A model generated the notes under the pieces. It was not told the DNA's origin. It worked only from the letters and a program-made list of their open reading frames with translations, and searched no databases. From positions 1 through 35,987 of the forward strand of contig JACRFR010000023.1 in assembly GCA_016212635.1 (NCBI GenBank): a stretch of 35,987 nt of DNA, given 5' to 3'. Source of the DNA: Candidatus Liptonbacteria bacterium. Lineage in GTDB: Bacteria; Patescibacteriota; Minisyncoccia; UBA6257; 2-01-FULL-56-20. Of the stretch, positions 1 through 6,003 are shown in pieces (position 1 is the stretch's first letter; each line of letters opens with the position of its first letter). A program made the translations under genes and the position numbers.

Positions 1-42
1 TGAAAAATATCCGGGATCCATTCAGTATTCCCACCTGGATTC

Positions 43-94
43 TCCGCCGGAGGCGGACAGGCGGCTCCAAGCTCGCCCCGCACTTGATGCGGGG
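43..94. repeat. REP-like double hairpin
   Basis: Two adjacent hairpins are visible: TCCGCC/GGCGGA with a 3-base loop (43-57) and CCCCGC/GCGGGG around ACTTGAT (76-94), followed by GGAATGAC. The second resembles the common bacterial intergenic repeat built on CCCGC-N7-GCGGG next to an AATGAC tail. The first 323 bases hold no gene I can support, only this element and the inverted repeat at 249-284. Confidence 0.45.
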
Positions 95-248
95 GCCGGA
101 ATGACACCACTTGGGTAGTTTTCAGTTCATACCTCGTCAGCGTGCTGCGAGGTGGTTGATTGGAAATGGCGTGATTCAAGCCTCTTCGCGGTTACCGGCC
201 ACTGCCCCCGTTGCCCCACGCCATCCATTGGAAGTCGCGAGCCGTATT

Positions 249-284
249 TGGTATTATATTATCCGATCGACCAGTATAATACCA
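249..284. promoter_or_regulatory. Inverted repeat with TATAAT, upstream of PaaX/Cas2-like gene
   Basis: Arms TGGTATTATA (249-258) and TATAATACCA (275-284) are exact reverse complements around a 16-base spacer. The right arm contains TATAAT (275-280), a good -10 sequence about 40 bases before the start codon of the downstream gene, so the palindrome could be an operator lying over its promoter. The spacer and right arm (CGATCGACCAGTATAATACC) recur almost unchanged in the inverted repeat at 1028-1065 behind the same gene. Autoregulation is inference. Confidence 0.55.
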
Positions 285-323
285 GAAACAATTTAAAGAA
301 CGGCCAGGGGCTGATCAGGGAAT

Positions 324-944
324 ATGAAAGGGGATTGGACCATACAAATTCTGGAAGGGTTTAAACAGGCCGCGCTGGACCTGCCTACGGCGCTACAGGC
401 GTTTTTGGAATCGGGCTACGGGGCCAGCGCCGGGAAGATGATTCGCCGGTTCGACGAACTGCAAAACCAGAAGTTGATCGAACGCCAAGAAGACGAGTTG
501 TTTTCTCGCGAGCGGCGCCGGTTCTATAATCTCGTATCCTGGCTGAAAAAGGACGGATTGGTAGAGGCCAAGCGGCGACCGGCAGGGATCTTTTATCGAA
601 CTACCAGCAAGGGACTGAAGAAGCTTGAACATTTGTATCACAGGAAAAGTTCCGTTTTGCCCGCGCCTAGATATTCCGGCGTTCCAAGCAACCGTTTGAC
701 CATCGTCAGTTACGATATACCCGAGCGTCACCGCCGCAAGCGACGCTGGGTAAGTGCGTGTCTGCTAGGTTTGGGCTTTCAAGCCGTGCACCGGAGCGTC
801 TATCTGGGGAAGGTGGTCCTGCCGCGGGAGTTTATCCAGAGCATCGGTCGATTGAAACTAGCGGGATATTTGGAAATATTCGAGATCACTAAGTCCGGTA
901 CCTTGCGCCGACTGACCGAGCCCTCGACCGGGAGTAACTCTTAG
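324..944 (+). CDS. PaaX-like regulator with C-terminal Cas2-like domain
   Basis: The 206-residue protein has an N-terminal winged-helix-like region (about residues 15-105; basic helices around the RRF and RRRFYN segments, then a wing ending FYRTTSKG) and a C-terminal Cas2-like ferredoxin fold that begins NRLTIVSYDIPE (residues 123-134), followed by LGFQAVHRSVYLGK. This layout is that of PaaX-family repressors; the C-terminal domain is often labelled Cas2. No cas1 gene or CRISPR array is present, so a role in spacer acquisition is unlikely and DNA-binding regulation is more plausible. Start: ATG with no clear Shine-Dalgarno. The gene stands alone and is bracketed by related inverted repeats at 249-284 and 1028-1065. 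Family assignment is good; the regulated target is unknown, possibly itself. Confidence 0.72.
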   Translation: MKGDWTIQILEGFKQAALDLPTALQAFLESGYGASAGKMIRRFDELQNQKLIERQEDELFSRERRRFYNLVSWLKKDGLVEAKRRPAGIFYRTTSKGLKKLEHLYHRKSSVLPAPRYSGVPSNRLTIVSYDIPERHRRKRRWVSACLLGLGFQAVHRSVYLGKVVLPREFIQSIGRLKLAGYLEIFEITKSGTLRRLTEPSTGSNS

Positions 945-1027
945 GCGATTATGTCTTATCGGAGCGGCGCACAGCGCCGGAATTCTGTTACCAAGATCGG
1001 AATGCTAACCCCCGGTACCTTAACCCT

Positions 1028-1065
1028 CTTGTATTATACCAATCGATCGACCGGTATAATACAAG
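1028..1065. promoter_or_regulatory. Inverted repeat with outward TATAAT, downstream of PaaX/Cas2-like gene
   Basis: Perfect 13-base arms, CTTGTATTATACC (1028-1040) and GGTATAATACAAG (1053-1065), surround a 12-base spacer. The segment CGATCGACCGGTATAATAC matches the upstream repeat at 249-284 at nearly every position. Each arm reads TATAAT outward, so the site could act as a two-way promoter/operator. No T-run follows, so it does not look like an intrinsic terminator. Confidence 0.6.
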
Positions 1066-1148
1066 CAAGGGGTGGATGGGGGGTGGATTTGGATGTCGGG
1101 TTTTCCCTGCGTCAGAATTTGCGAACCGATTCCCAAACTCTGGTCAGG

Positions 1149-1190
1149 GGAGCGCGCGGCGGTTGAGGGCGCGCGCTCCGAAGCGTTTTT
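1149..1190 (+). terminator. Strong GC hairpin followed by T-run
   Basis: GGAGCGCGCG (1149-1158) pairs exactly with CGCGCGCTCC (1170-1179), followed by GAAGCG and TTTTT (1186-1190). This is an intrinsic terminator reading rightward. The nearest rightward gene ends 200 bases earlier at 944, so it may end that transcript or a short untranslated transcript started by the TATAAT at 1055-1060. Confidence 0.5.
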
Positions 1191-1195
1191 CCTTT

Positions 1196-1288
1196 GACCG
1201 TCAGTGGGGGGACGGTCAATCCCGATTAGTCATCGGGACCCGCCCAGGTTTTCGGGCGTACGGGATTGTTCAGCGTCGGCTCCCGCTG
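1196..1288. other. Cluster of nested hairpins, no gene
   Basis: Several pairings lie close together: GACCGTC/GACGGTC (1196-1217), CCCGAT/ATCGGG (within 1221-1237), an outer stem CAATCCCG (1217-1224) with CGGGATTG (1261-1268), and CAGCG/CGCTG (1271-1288). The stretch from 945 to 1297 holds no supported coding region. The cluster lies just after the stop codon of the minus-strand gene 1298-1633 and may be its 3' region, or a small structured RNA. I cannot match it to a known RNA family. Confidence 0.3.
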
Positions 1289-1297
1289 GGCCGGATG

Positions 1298-1633
1298 TTA
1301 GGCGTCTGGGGGCGCGAGTTTTGCGAGCTTGCCCCAGACGAAGAAGCTTGCAGTTGGGTGGATCAACTGCCCGGCCGAGTTCCTCTTGAACCCGGCCTCG
1401 AGCATGGTTTTCACCCATGCCCGTGCTTCTTCCTCGGACGTCTCATACGACTGGACGTCCGCGTTGTACGGCCACCAGGCCGTACAATCCGCCGGCTTAC
1501 TGCACCGGCGGATCTCCCCCCTGAAACCGGGCGGGGGCGCCAATCGCTCCCCCCCGGTGTCCGGCACCAGGGAGGCGCTCCCCCATCGATCTTCCCCGTT
1601 TGGCTCATTCCGAGCCAAAAATTCTATTTTCAT
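1298..1633 (-). CDS. Unknown small protein with strong RBS
   Basis: This encodes a 111-residue soluble protein that I do not recognise. The start was set at the ATG at 1633 because AAAGGAGA lies a few bases before it, one of the few strong Shine-Dalgarno sites in the window; the open frame upstream of it is ignored. The protein has a charged N-terminus (MKIEFLARNEPNGED), a middle with SKPADCTAWWPY, an acidic and helical stretch (YETSEEEARAWVKTMLEAGF), and ends HPTASFFVWGKLAKLAPPDA. It is the only intact full minus-strand gene in the window. Two strong inverted repeats lie inside the reading frame (see 1464-1517). No membrane segment or signal peptide is visible. Confidence 0.6.
   Translation of the reverse strand: MKIEFLARNEPNGEDRWGSASLVPDTGGERLAPPPGFRGEIRRCSKPADCTAWWPYNADVQSYETSEEEARAWVKTMLEAGFKRNSAGQLIHPTASFFVWGKLAKLAPPDA
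1464..1517. repeat. Twin perfect hairpins inside a coding region
   Basis: TTGTACGGCC/GGCCGTACAA with an ACCA loop is followed immediately by ATCCGCCGG/CCGGCGGAT with a 9-base loop. Both lie inside the minus-strand gene 1298-1633. Perfect back-to-back stems are unusual in coding sequence and might slow translation or mark an inserted repeat. Confidence 0.5.
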
Positions 1634-1712
1634 GTCTTCTCCTTTCGATTTCCCCCTTGGGGGATGTTCTAACCGCACCTTTGCGTTCGAAAGGAGTTTC
1701 CGCAGTAACAAT

Positions 1713-1794
1713 CTTGCGGAAAGCGGGCTGTTGATTTTTCTCCCATCTCCCCTCCTCGGGCAGGAGGGGAAACCAACAATCCGCTTCCCGCAAG
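1713..1794. repeat. Long inverted repeat (about 82 bp)
   Basis: Outer arms beginning CTTGCGGAAAGCGG (1713) pair with CCGCTTCCCGCAAG (ending 1794) with few mismatches; inner arms TCCCCTCCT/AGGAGGGGA pair perfectly around CGGGC. It sits between the divergent minus-strand gene and the promoter at 1849. The inner part resembles the pyrimidine-rich hairpin family at 2881, 4884, 5271 and 34134. It may be a small non-autonomous element. Confidence 0.5.
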
Positions 1795-1848
1795 TTTCCC
1801 ACTTCGAATTATCAAAGAGCGACCGGGCCTCATAATACCAGAAGCGGC

Positions 1849-1877
1849 TTGATAATTAAGCCGATTTTAGCTATAAT
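1849..1877 (+). promoter_or_regulatory. Sigma70-type promoter for the mntA-hepT region
   Basis: TTGATA (1849-1854), a 17-base spacer, and TATAAT (1872-1877). The -35 lies inside an imperfect dyad (GGCTTGATAATTAAGCC), which could be an operator. The promoter is about 160 bases from the mntA start codon; almost all of the intervening DNA is the MITE-like element at 1915-2035. Confidence 0.65.
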
Positions 1878-1914
1878 ACTGTAGCATAAAGATTGTAATA
1901 TGTCAATATGAAAC

Positions 1915-2035
1915 GGCCTGTCGGAAACGTCAAAAAGTTATTCCCTGAGCCCGTCGAAGGGTAGCTTTTTGGCGGGTACATGGCATGGCCCTCGACAAGC
2001 TCGGGCAATAAAATCGGTGGTTTCCGAACAGCGCC
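1915..2035 (+). mobile_element. MITE-like element, copy 1
   Basis: About 121 bp, nearly identical to 28499-28610 (same strand) and 35623-35745 (opposite strand). The ends are inverted repeats best seen in copy 3 (GGCGCTGTT at one end, AACAGCGCC at the other); here the left end has decayed to GGCCTGTCGGAAACG and the right end is TTTCCGAACAGCGCC. The interior has a second dyad (CCCGTCGAAGGG). No reading frame is conserved among the copies. The element ends two bases before the mntA start codon and therefore forms most of that gene's leader. Confidence 0.7.
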
Positions 2036-2037
2036 AT

Positions 2038-2442
2038 ATGAAAAACGTCAGGAAAATTACAAACTACTTATCTAAAATCCCGGCAATCCAGGCGGTCTAT
2101 CTTTTCGGCTCCGTGGCGGAGGGGCGAGAACGGCAGGACAGCGATGTGGATATAGCGGTGCTTTTGTCGTATAAGTTGACCGCGAGTCAGCGTTTTCATT
2201 TACGGACCAGATTGTCTGCTGATCTTGCCGGGCAAATGAAGCGTCGAGTGGATGTAGTAGTATTAAACGACGTCCAATCGGTGTTTTTTAAGTATGTGAT
2301 CATCAAAGAGGGTCGGTTGATCTATCAAAGGTCCGAACTGTCGCGGGCGGAGTTTGAGTGTCGGACGCTTGGCGACTACTTTGACTTTCAACCGTTCCTT
2401 AATCTGTATAATCAACATTATGTCACGCGAAACGCGCGCTAA
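2038..2442 (+). CDS. mntA: MntA-type nucleotidyltransferase antitoxin
   Basis: A 134-residue minimal nucleotidyltransferase. The signature GSX10DXD is plain (GS-VAEGRERQDS-DVD, about residues 25-39), and a later carboxylate is in RRVDVVVL, giving the usual metal-binding triad. Members of this family neutralise HepT by adding AMP units to its active-site tyrosine. The start was placed at the ATG at 2038, directly after the MITE-like element, because an earlier in-frame start would lie inside the element. The gene overlaps the HepT-type gene by 23 bases, typical of a translationally coupled pair. A good promoter lies at 1849-1877. The type VII toxin-antitoxin call rests on both motifs and on the gene order. 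Confidence 0.85.
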   Translation: MKNVRKITNYLSKIPAIQAVYLFGSVAEGRERQDSDVDIAVLLSYKLTASQRFHLRTRLSADLAGQMKRRVDVVVLNDVQSVFFKYVIIKEGRLIYQRSELSRAEFECRTLGDYFDFQPFLNLYNQHYVTRNAR

Positions 2443-2869
2443 AATCATCGCCAAGCTGGATAAGCTGGATGAGTATCTGGAGTATTTGGCTAAAATCAGG
2501 CGGGTGGACGAGAAGACCTTTTTGGCAGATTACCGCATATTCGGCGCGGCCGAGCGCTACCTGCAGTTAGCCATTGAAGTTCTCCTGGATGTCGGCAAAC
2601 TCTTAGTGGTTTTGGAAAACCTGCGTCGGCCGGATACTAATCAGGATATTTTCACCATCCTCGCCGAACGGAAAGTAATTTCTCGAGCGCTTCTGGATCG
2701 CCTGCAGAGGCTGGTCGGTTTCCGGAATATTTTAGTGCACGACTATGAAAAAATAGACCGGCAGATCGTGTTTCGGAACTTGCGCCGCAATCTCAAGGAC
2801 TTTCAAGATTTTCGCCGCGCGATTATCCGGTATCTCCGCGGGTCCAGCGGTCCATACAAAAAGTCATAG
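2420..2869 (+). CDS. hepT: HepT-type HEPN RNase toxin (DUF86)
   Basis: A 149-residue all-helical protein. The HEPN RNase signature RX4HXY is intact (R-NILV-H-D-Y, in the segment GFRNILVHDY), supplying the catalytic Arg and His and the Tyr that MntA-type enzymes AMPylate in characterised systems. The preceding helices (RIFGAAERYLQLAIEVLLDVGKL) match the DUF86 dimer interface. The start ATG at 2420 lies inside the end of mntA. The toxin residues are intact, so the pair is predicted to be functional. Its job (stress response, phage defence or plasmid-like maintenance) cannot be read from the sequence. Confidence 0.85.
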   Translation: MSRETRAKIIAKLDKLDEYLEYLAKIRRVDEKTFLADYRIFGAAERYLQLAIEVLLDVGKLLVVLENLRRPDTNQDIFTILAERKVISRALLDRLQRLVGFRNILVHDYEKIDRQIVFRNLRRNLKDFQDFRRAIIRYLRGSSGPYKKS

Positions 2870-2880
2870 AGCTAGCGATT

Positions 2881-2912
2881 ACCCCACCTACCTCCCCTTA
2901 GAAAAGGGGAGG
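2881..2912. repeat. Pyrimidine-rich hairpin repeat, copy 1
   Basis: CCTCCCCTT followed by AGAA and AGGGGAGG forms a hairpin, preceded by ACCCCACCTA. The same design is at 5271-5303, and variants are at 4884-4918 and 34134-34170. Here it lies just before alaS; the purine arm resembles a Shine-Dalgarno sequence but is too far from the ATG (about 16 bases). Confidence 0.6.
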
Positions 2913-2929
2913 AACAAAAAACCGATCTT

Positions 2930-4855
2930 ATGACCTCTCAAGAAATCCGACAAAAGTATCTGGATTTCTTTGCCGCCCGGGGGCATGCGATTATTCCCTC
3001 CGCTTCGCTCCTGCCGGAGAACGACCCCACTACGCTTTTCACCGGTTCCGGCATGCAGCCGCTCGTGCCTTGCCTTTTGGGCGAGGCGCATCCTTTGGGC
3101 CGGCGGTTAGTTAACTCCCAGAAAAGTTTCCGGGCGGAGGACATGGACGAGGTGGGTGATAATCGTCATACCACGTTCTTCGAGATGCTGGGCAACTGGT
3201 CACTCGGGGATTATTTCAAAAAAGAACAACTGGCTTGGTTTTTTGAATTTTTAACCGACGGGGTGGGGCTTGACCCACAACGATTATATATCTCGGTTTT
3301 TGCGGGAGACGAGAAGAATAGCGTGCCTCGCGATACGGAATCGGTGGAAATCTGGAAAAAGGCTTTTGCTGCCAAAGGTATTGAAGCTCGAGACGCAGAG
3401 CTTTTAACCGAAGCGCGAGGCGGCGAGTTGGGCATGCAAGACGGGCGGATTTTTTATTACGACGCCAAGAAAAACTGGTGGAGCCGTTCCGGTACGCCGG
3501 ATCAGATGCCCGCGGGCGAACCGGGCGGACCGGACTCGGAGGTATTTTTCGATTTTCAAACTCCGCACGATCCGAAATTCGGCAAAGAGTGCCACCCCAA
3601 CTGCGACTGCGGACGGTTCATGGAAATCGGGAACTCGGTTTTCATGGAATACCGGAGAGTAATCGCCAATAATGCCAATAGCGGAGGTAATAATGCGAAT
3701 AAAAATAGGGGCGAATGGTTCGAGAAGCTGCCGCAGAGGAATGTGGACTTCGGCGGGGGATTGGAGCGGATTGCGGCAGCCTCCATCAACTGTCCGGATA
3801 TTTTTAAAATAGACACGCTTGGCGCAATTCTTGAGGAGATGAAACGACGATTCAGCTGGGATTATGATTTAGCAAGTGACGGAGAGAGAAAAATCATGAG
3901 AATAGTAGCCGACCATCTCCGCGCTGCTGTTTTTATGGCAGGCGACGGAGTGTTCCCGTCAAATAAGCACCGAGGATATATGCTTAGGAAAATCTTGCGC
4001 AGAGCCATATTTAAAGCACATAAATTGGCCTCTGGTTTTTCTAATCTATACCCCCTTGCTAACACGGTAATCTCCTCTTATAAATCGGCCTACCCGGAGT
4101 TGGCGGAAAGAAGTAAAGATATCCATTCGGTTCTAGAAGAGGAGGAAATGAAATTCATGAAAACTATTGTGGGTGGAACAAGGGAATTCGAACATCTGGT
4201 AAAAAATGGAAAAATTACCGGTGTAGATGCGTTTAATCTTTACCAGAGTCATGGATTCCCTTGGGAGCTGACCGAGGAGTTGTCTTTGCAGCGTGGTCTA
4301 GATGTGAATCCCGCGGAGTTCCAGGCGGAATTTGAAAAGCACCAAGAGTTGTCTCGCACCGCTTCCGCCGGAACATTCAGGGGCGGTTTGGCGGACCAGA
4401 GCGAGCCGGTGGTGCGGTTGCATACAACCACCCATCTCTTGAACGCGGCATTGCGGAAGGTGCTGGGCGATCACGTTTGGCAAAAGGGCAGCAATATCAC
4501 CCCCGAACGGACCCGGTTTGACTTCACTCACGCGGCGAAACTAACCGAAGAACAGAAACAAGAGGTGGAAAAAATAGTGAACGAGGCGATCGCGCGGGAC
4601 TATGAGGTGAAAAAGGAAGTTCTGCCGCTCGAGGAGGCGCGGAAGTTGGGAGCAATCGGCGTTTTCGGCGAGAAGTATTCGGATACGGTGAGCGCTTACA
4701 CTGTTTGGGATCCTGAAACCGGCGAAGTATTCAGCCGGGAGTTCTGCGGCGGCCCGCACGTGGCGCACACTGGGGAAATCAAGGGTAAGTTCCATGTCGT
4801 AAAGGAAGAAGCCGTAGCCGCCGGAGTGCGCAGGATAAAGGGGGTGGTAGAATGA
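2930..4855 (+). CDS. alaS: Alanyl-tRNA synthetase, short form
   Basis: Charges tRNA-Ala in the cytoplasm. The 641-residue protein has the class II catalytic core (start MTSQEIRQKYLDFFAARGH; motif 2 region RAEDMDEVGDNRHTTFFEMLGNWS; motif 3 region FGGGLERI), the tRNA-binding helical domain, and the editing domain with HTTTH (H498, H502) and CGGPH (C606, H610). It stops at the end of the editing domain, so the C-Ala domain present in most bacterial AlaRS (about 875 residues) is missing; short forms are known in CPR bacteria. Two oddities are visible. A 44-bp repeat (3657-3700) is inserted in frame and adds an Asn/Gly-rich loop at about residues 243-257. The stretch from about 3850 to 4260 is AT-rich (two 60-base lines counted at 40% GC, against 62% for a line near the 3' end), suggesting a recombinant patch. 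Confidence 0.95.
   Translation: MTSQEIRQKYLDFFAARGHAIIPSASLLPENDPTTLFTGSGMQPLVPCLLGEAHPLGRRLVNSQKSFRAEDMDEVGDNRHTTFFEMLGNWSLGDYFKKEQLAWFFEFLTDGVGLDPQRLYISVFAGDEKNSVPRDTESVEIWKKAFAAKGIEARDAELLTEARGGELGMQDGRIFYYDAKKNWWSRSGTPDQMPAGEPGGPDSEVFFDFQTPHDPKFGKECHPNCDCGRFMEIGNSVFMEYRRVIANNANSGGNNANKNRGEWFEKLPQRNVDFGGGLERIAAASINCPDIFKIDTLGAILEEMKRRFSWDYDLASDGERKIMRIVADHLRAAVFMAGDGVFPSNKHRGYMLRKILRRAIFKAHKLASGFSNLYPLANTVISSYKSAYPELAERSKDIHSVLEEEEMKFMKTIVGGTREFEHLVKNGKITGVDAFNLYQSHGFPWELTEELSLQRGLDVNPAEFQAEFEKHQELSRTASAGTFRGGLADQSEPVVRLHTTTHLLNAALRKVLGDHVWQKGSNITPERTRFDFTHAAKLTEEQKQEVEKIVNEAIARDYEVKKEVLPLEEARKLGAIGVFGEKYSDTVSAYTVWDPETGEVFSREFCGGPHVAHTGEIKGKFHVVKEEAVAAGVRRIKGVVE
3657..3700 (+). repeat. 44-bp interspersed repeat, copy A, inside alaS
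   Basis: This matches the intergenic copies at 13010-13053, 13609-13652 and 28713-28756 (minus) over their full 44 bp. All copies begin GAGTAATCGC (reading D in reverse) and carry AATAATGC-type units twice, ending TAATGCGAAT or TAACGCGAAT. Here it is read through in frame and gives a low-complexity segment (IANNANSGGNNAN). It lies between the catalytic-core strand FMEYRR and motif 3, a position where other AlaRS have only a short variable loop. Confidence 0.85.
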
Positions 4856-4873
4856 GGGGAGAAGGGGGAGCAA

Positions 4874-5259
4874 TTAAGTTTCTTTCCCCTCCTTGTCTAA
4901 GGAGGGGGAGGGGAGGTGCTCCCGAATTTTTTGGAGCACGGCTGGCAAGCTCGAATAAATGTCGTTATTAGTAAATCTTAAAAATCGCACGCCAAAAGAT
5001 TCTATGTATTTTTGACGCCTCCGATCTTGTTGCGGGGTATCGCCTATGAAATGTGAATCCCCGTCAATTTCAATCGCCAATTTACGAGCGGGGCAACAAA
5101 AATCGACAACAAAAGAGTCAAAACATATTGTCTGCGGAACCTAGATCCTGATTGTTTTTATCTCAACTTCGACCAGAGTATGATCTCGGCCGCTGGCATG
5201 TTCTGGCGCAAAGCCCTGCGCGCGATTCTCGTGGTTCTTCGATTGAATATTCGAGTCAT
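4874..5259 (-). pseudogene. Broken DUF559 (Vsr-like) endonuclease-domain gene
   Basis: Read on the minus strand from the ATG at 5259, the protein starts MTRIFNRRTTRIARRALRQN and continues with PAAEIILWSKLR, typical of DUF559 proteins, then meets TAA. Past this stop the same frame still reads FRRQY; a frameshift then leads into VVDFCCPARKLAIEIDGDSH and VRFLRFTNNDIYSSLPAVLQKI, the normal DUF559 core and end. One nonsense codon and one frameshift therefore separate two recognisable halves. The family is related to very-short-patch repair and restriction-like nucleases. The final 68 residues remain open but lack the N-terminal part, so the gene is probably dead unless the reading changes are sequencing errors. 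Confidence 0.75.
4884..4918. repeat. Pyrimidine-rich hairpin repeat, copy 2
   Basis: CCCCTCCTT and AAGGAGGGG pair around GTCT, followed by GAGGGGAGG. The hairpin overlaps the 3' end of the broken DUF559 gene, whose last codons it encodes. Confidence 0.55.
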
Positions 5260-5270
5260 GAAATGATTTT

Positions 5271-5303
5271 ACCCCACCTAACCTCCCCTTAGAAAGGGGA
5301 GGA
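5271..5303. repeat. Pyrimidine-rich hairpin repeat, copy 3
   Basis: Nearly identical to the copy at 2881-2912 (ACCCCACCTA, then CCTCCCCTT/AAGGGGAGG). It lies between the broken DUF559 gene and the promoter of the GtrA-like gene. Confidence 0.6.
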
Positions 5304-5310
5304 GTACATG

Positions 5311-5319
5311 TGCTATACT
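5311..5319 (+). promoter_or_regulatory. Extended -10 promoter, leaderless spacing
   Basis: TGCTATACT is an extended -10 (TG-N-TATACT). Exactly six bases separate it from the ATG at 5326, so transcription would start at or next to the start codon. The same spacing is found at 11330-11338 and 30821-30829. No convincing -35 is visible, as is common with extended -10 promoters. Confidence 0.6.
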
Positions 5320-5325
5320 TACCTC

Positions 5326-5985
5326 ATGCAAACCATAACCAGTCGGGACTGGAAGGCGATTCTGATTATTGGCGCCGGGGTCGGCTTACTTGTCCAACCG
5401 CTGGTCGCGAACCTTTGGCCGGTGATCAGTCTGCCCTTTCGAGTTGTAATCTCTCTCGGTTTTATGGTTTTGTCGGTCAGCATACCTTTACAAGTCGTAA
5501 TTTTTCTAGGCTTTGCAGTTTTAGCTCCGGTGGCTCTCTGGATCGCGGCGATGCTTACTCGTTGGCTACCGGGAATTTTTCAATTTGCCAAGTTCGCCGC
5601 AGTTGGCACTCTTAATTCTTTCGTGGATTTAGGCGTGCTCAACTTGCAGATTTGGTTTTTCGGCGGCACTGCCGGCTTGGCTTACGGAGTTTATAAGTCC
5701 GTTTCGTTCGTAGTGGCTAACGCCAATAGTTTTGTCTGGAATAAGCACTGGACGTTCAACGAGAAGAAACCGACCACCGGCCGCGAAGCCCTGTTGTTCT
5801 ACCTGGTGGCGGCTGCAGGCTGGGCGGTGAATGTCGCCGTGGCTTCGGTGGTGGTGAACTATGTGGCCGCGCCGACGAGCATCGCCCCCAAGCTTTGGGC
5901 TAATATCGGAGCGATCCTGGGTATGGTTTTCTCTCTGGCGATCAATTTCTTGGGATATAAGTACTTGGTCTTTAAGGAAAAATAA
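5326..5985 (+). CDS. GtrA-like multi-pass membrane protein
   Basis: A 219-residue membrane protein. The C-terminal part (from about FAKFAAVGTLNSFVDLGVLN to the end) is a GtrA-family domain of four predicted membrane helices, with the typical KSVSFVVANANSFVWNKHWTF turn. GtrA-type proteins are thought to help move polyprenyl-linked sugars across the membrane or to modify wall glycans. The first 90 residues are an extension with further membrane segments, including an imperfect internal duplication (PFRVVISLGFMVLSVSI followed by PLQVVIFLGFAVLAPVA). I chose the ATG at 5326 over an in-frame ATG at 5308 because the latter lies in front of the extended -10 at 5311-5319. Confidence 0.8.
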   Translation: MQTITSRDWKAILIIGAGVGLLVQPLVANLWPVISLPFRVVISLGFMVLSVSIPLQVVIFLGFAVLAPVALWIAAMLTRWLPGIFQFAKFAAVGTLNSFVDLGVLNLQIWFFGGTAGLAYGVYKSVSFVVANANSFVWNKHWTFNEKKPTTGREALLFYLVAAAGWAVNVAVASVVVNYVAAPTSIAPKLWANIGAILGMVFSLAINFLGYKYLVFKEK

Positions 5986-6003
5986 GCCGGGAAACTGCAA
6001 TCC

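Noticed and set aside
324..944. Annotation as CRISPR Cas2
   Set aside because: The Cas2-like fold is real, but it is fused to a winged helix as in PaaX regulators, and no repeats, spacers or cas1 are present. The same applies to 30093-30665.
1329..1835. 168-codon plus-strand frame
   Set aside because: It overlaps the minus-strand gene with the strong ribosome binding site and runs through the long inverted repeat at 1713-1794; no protein-like pattern.
1969..2037. Extended N-terminus of MntA
   Set aside because: It would be translated from MITE copy 1; family members begin near MKNVRK, so the ATG at 2038 was used.
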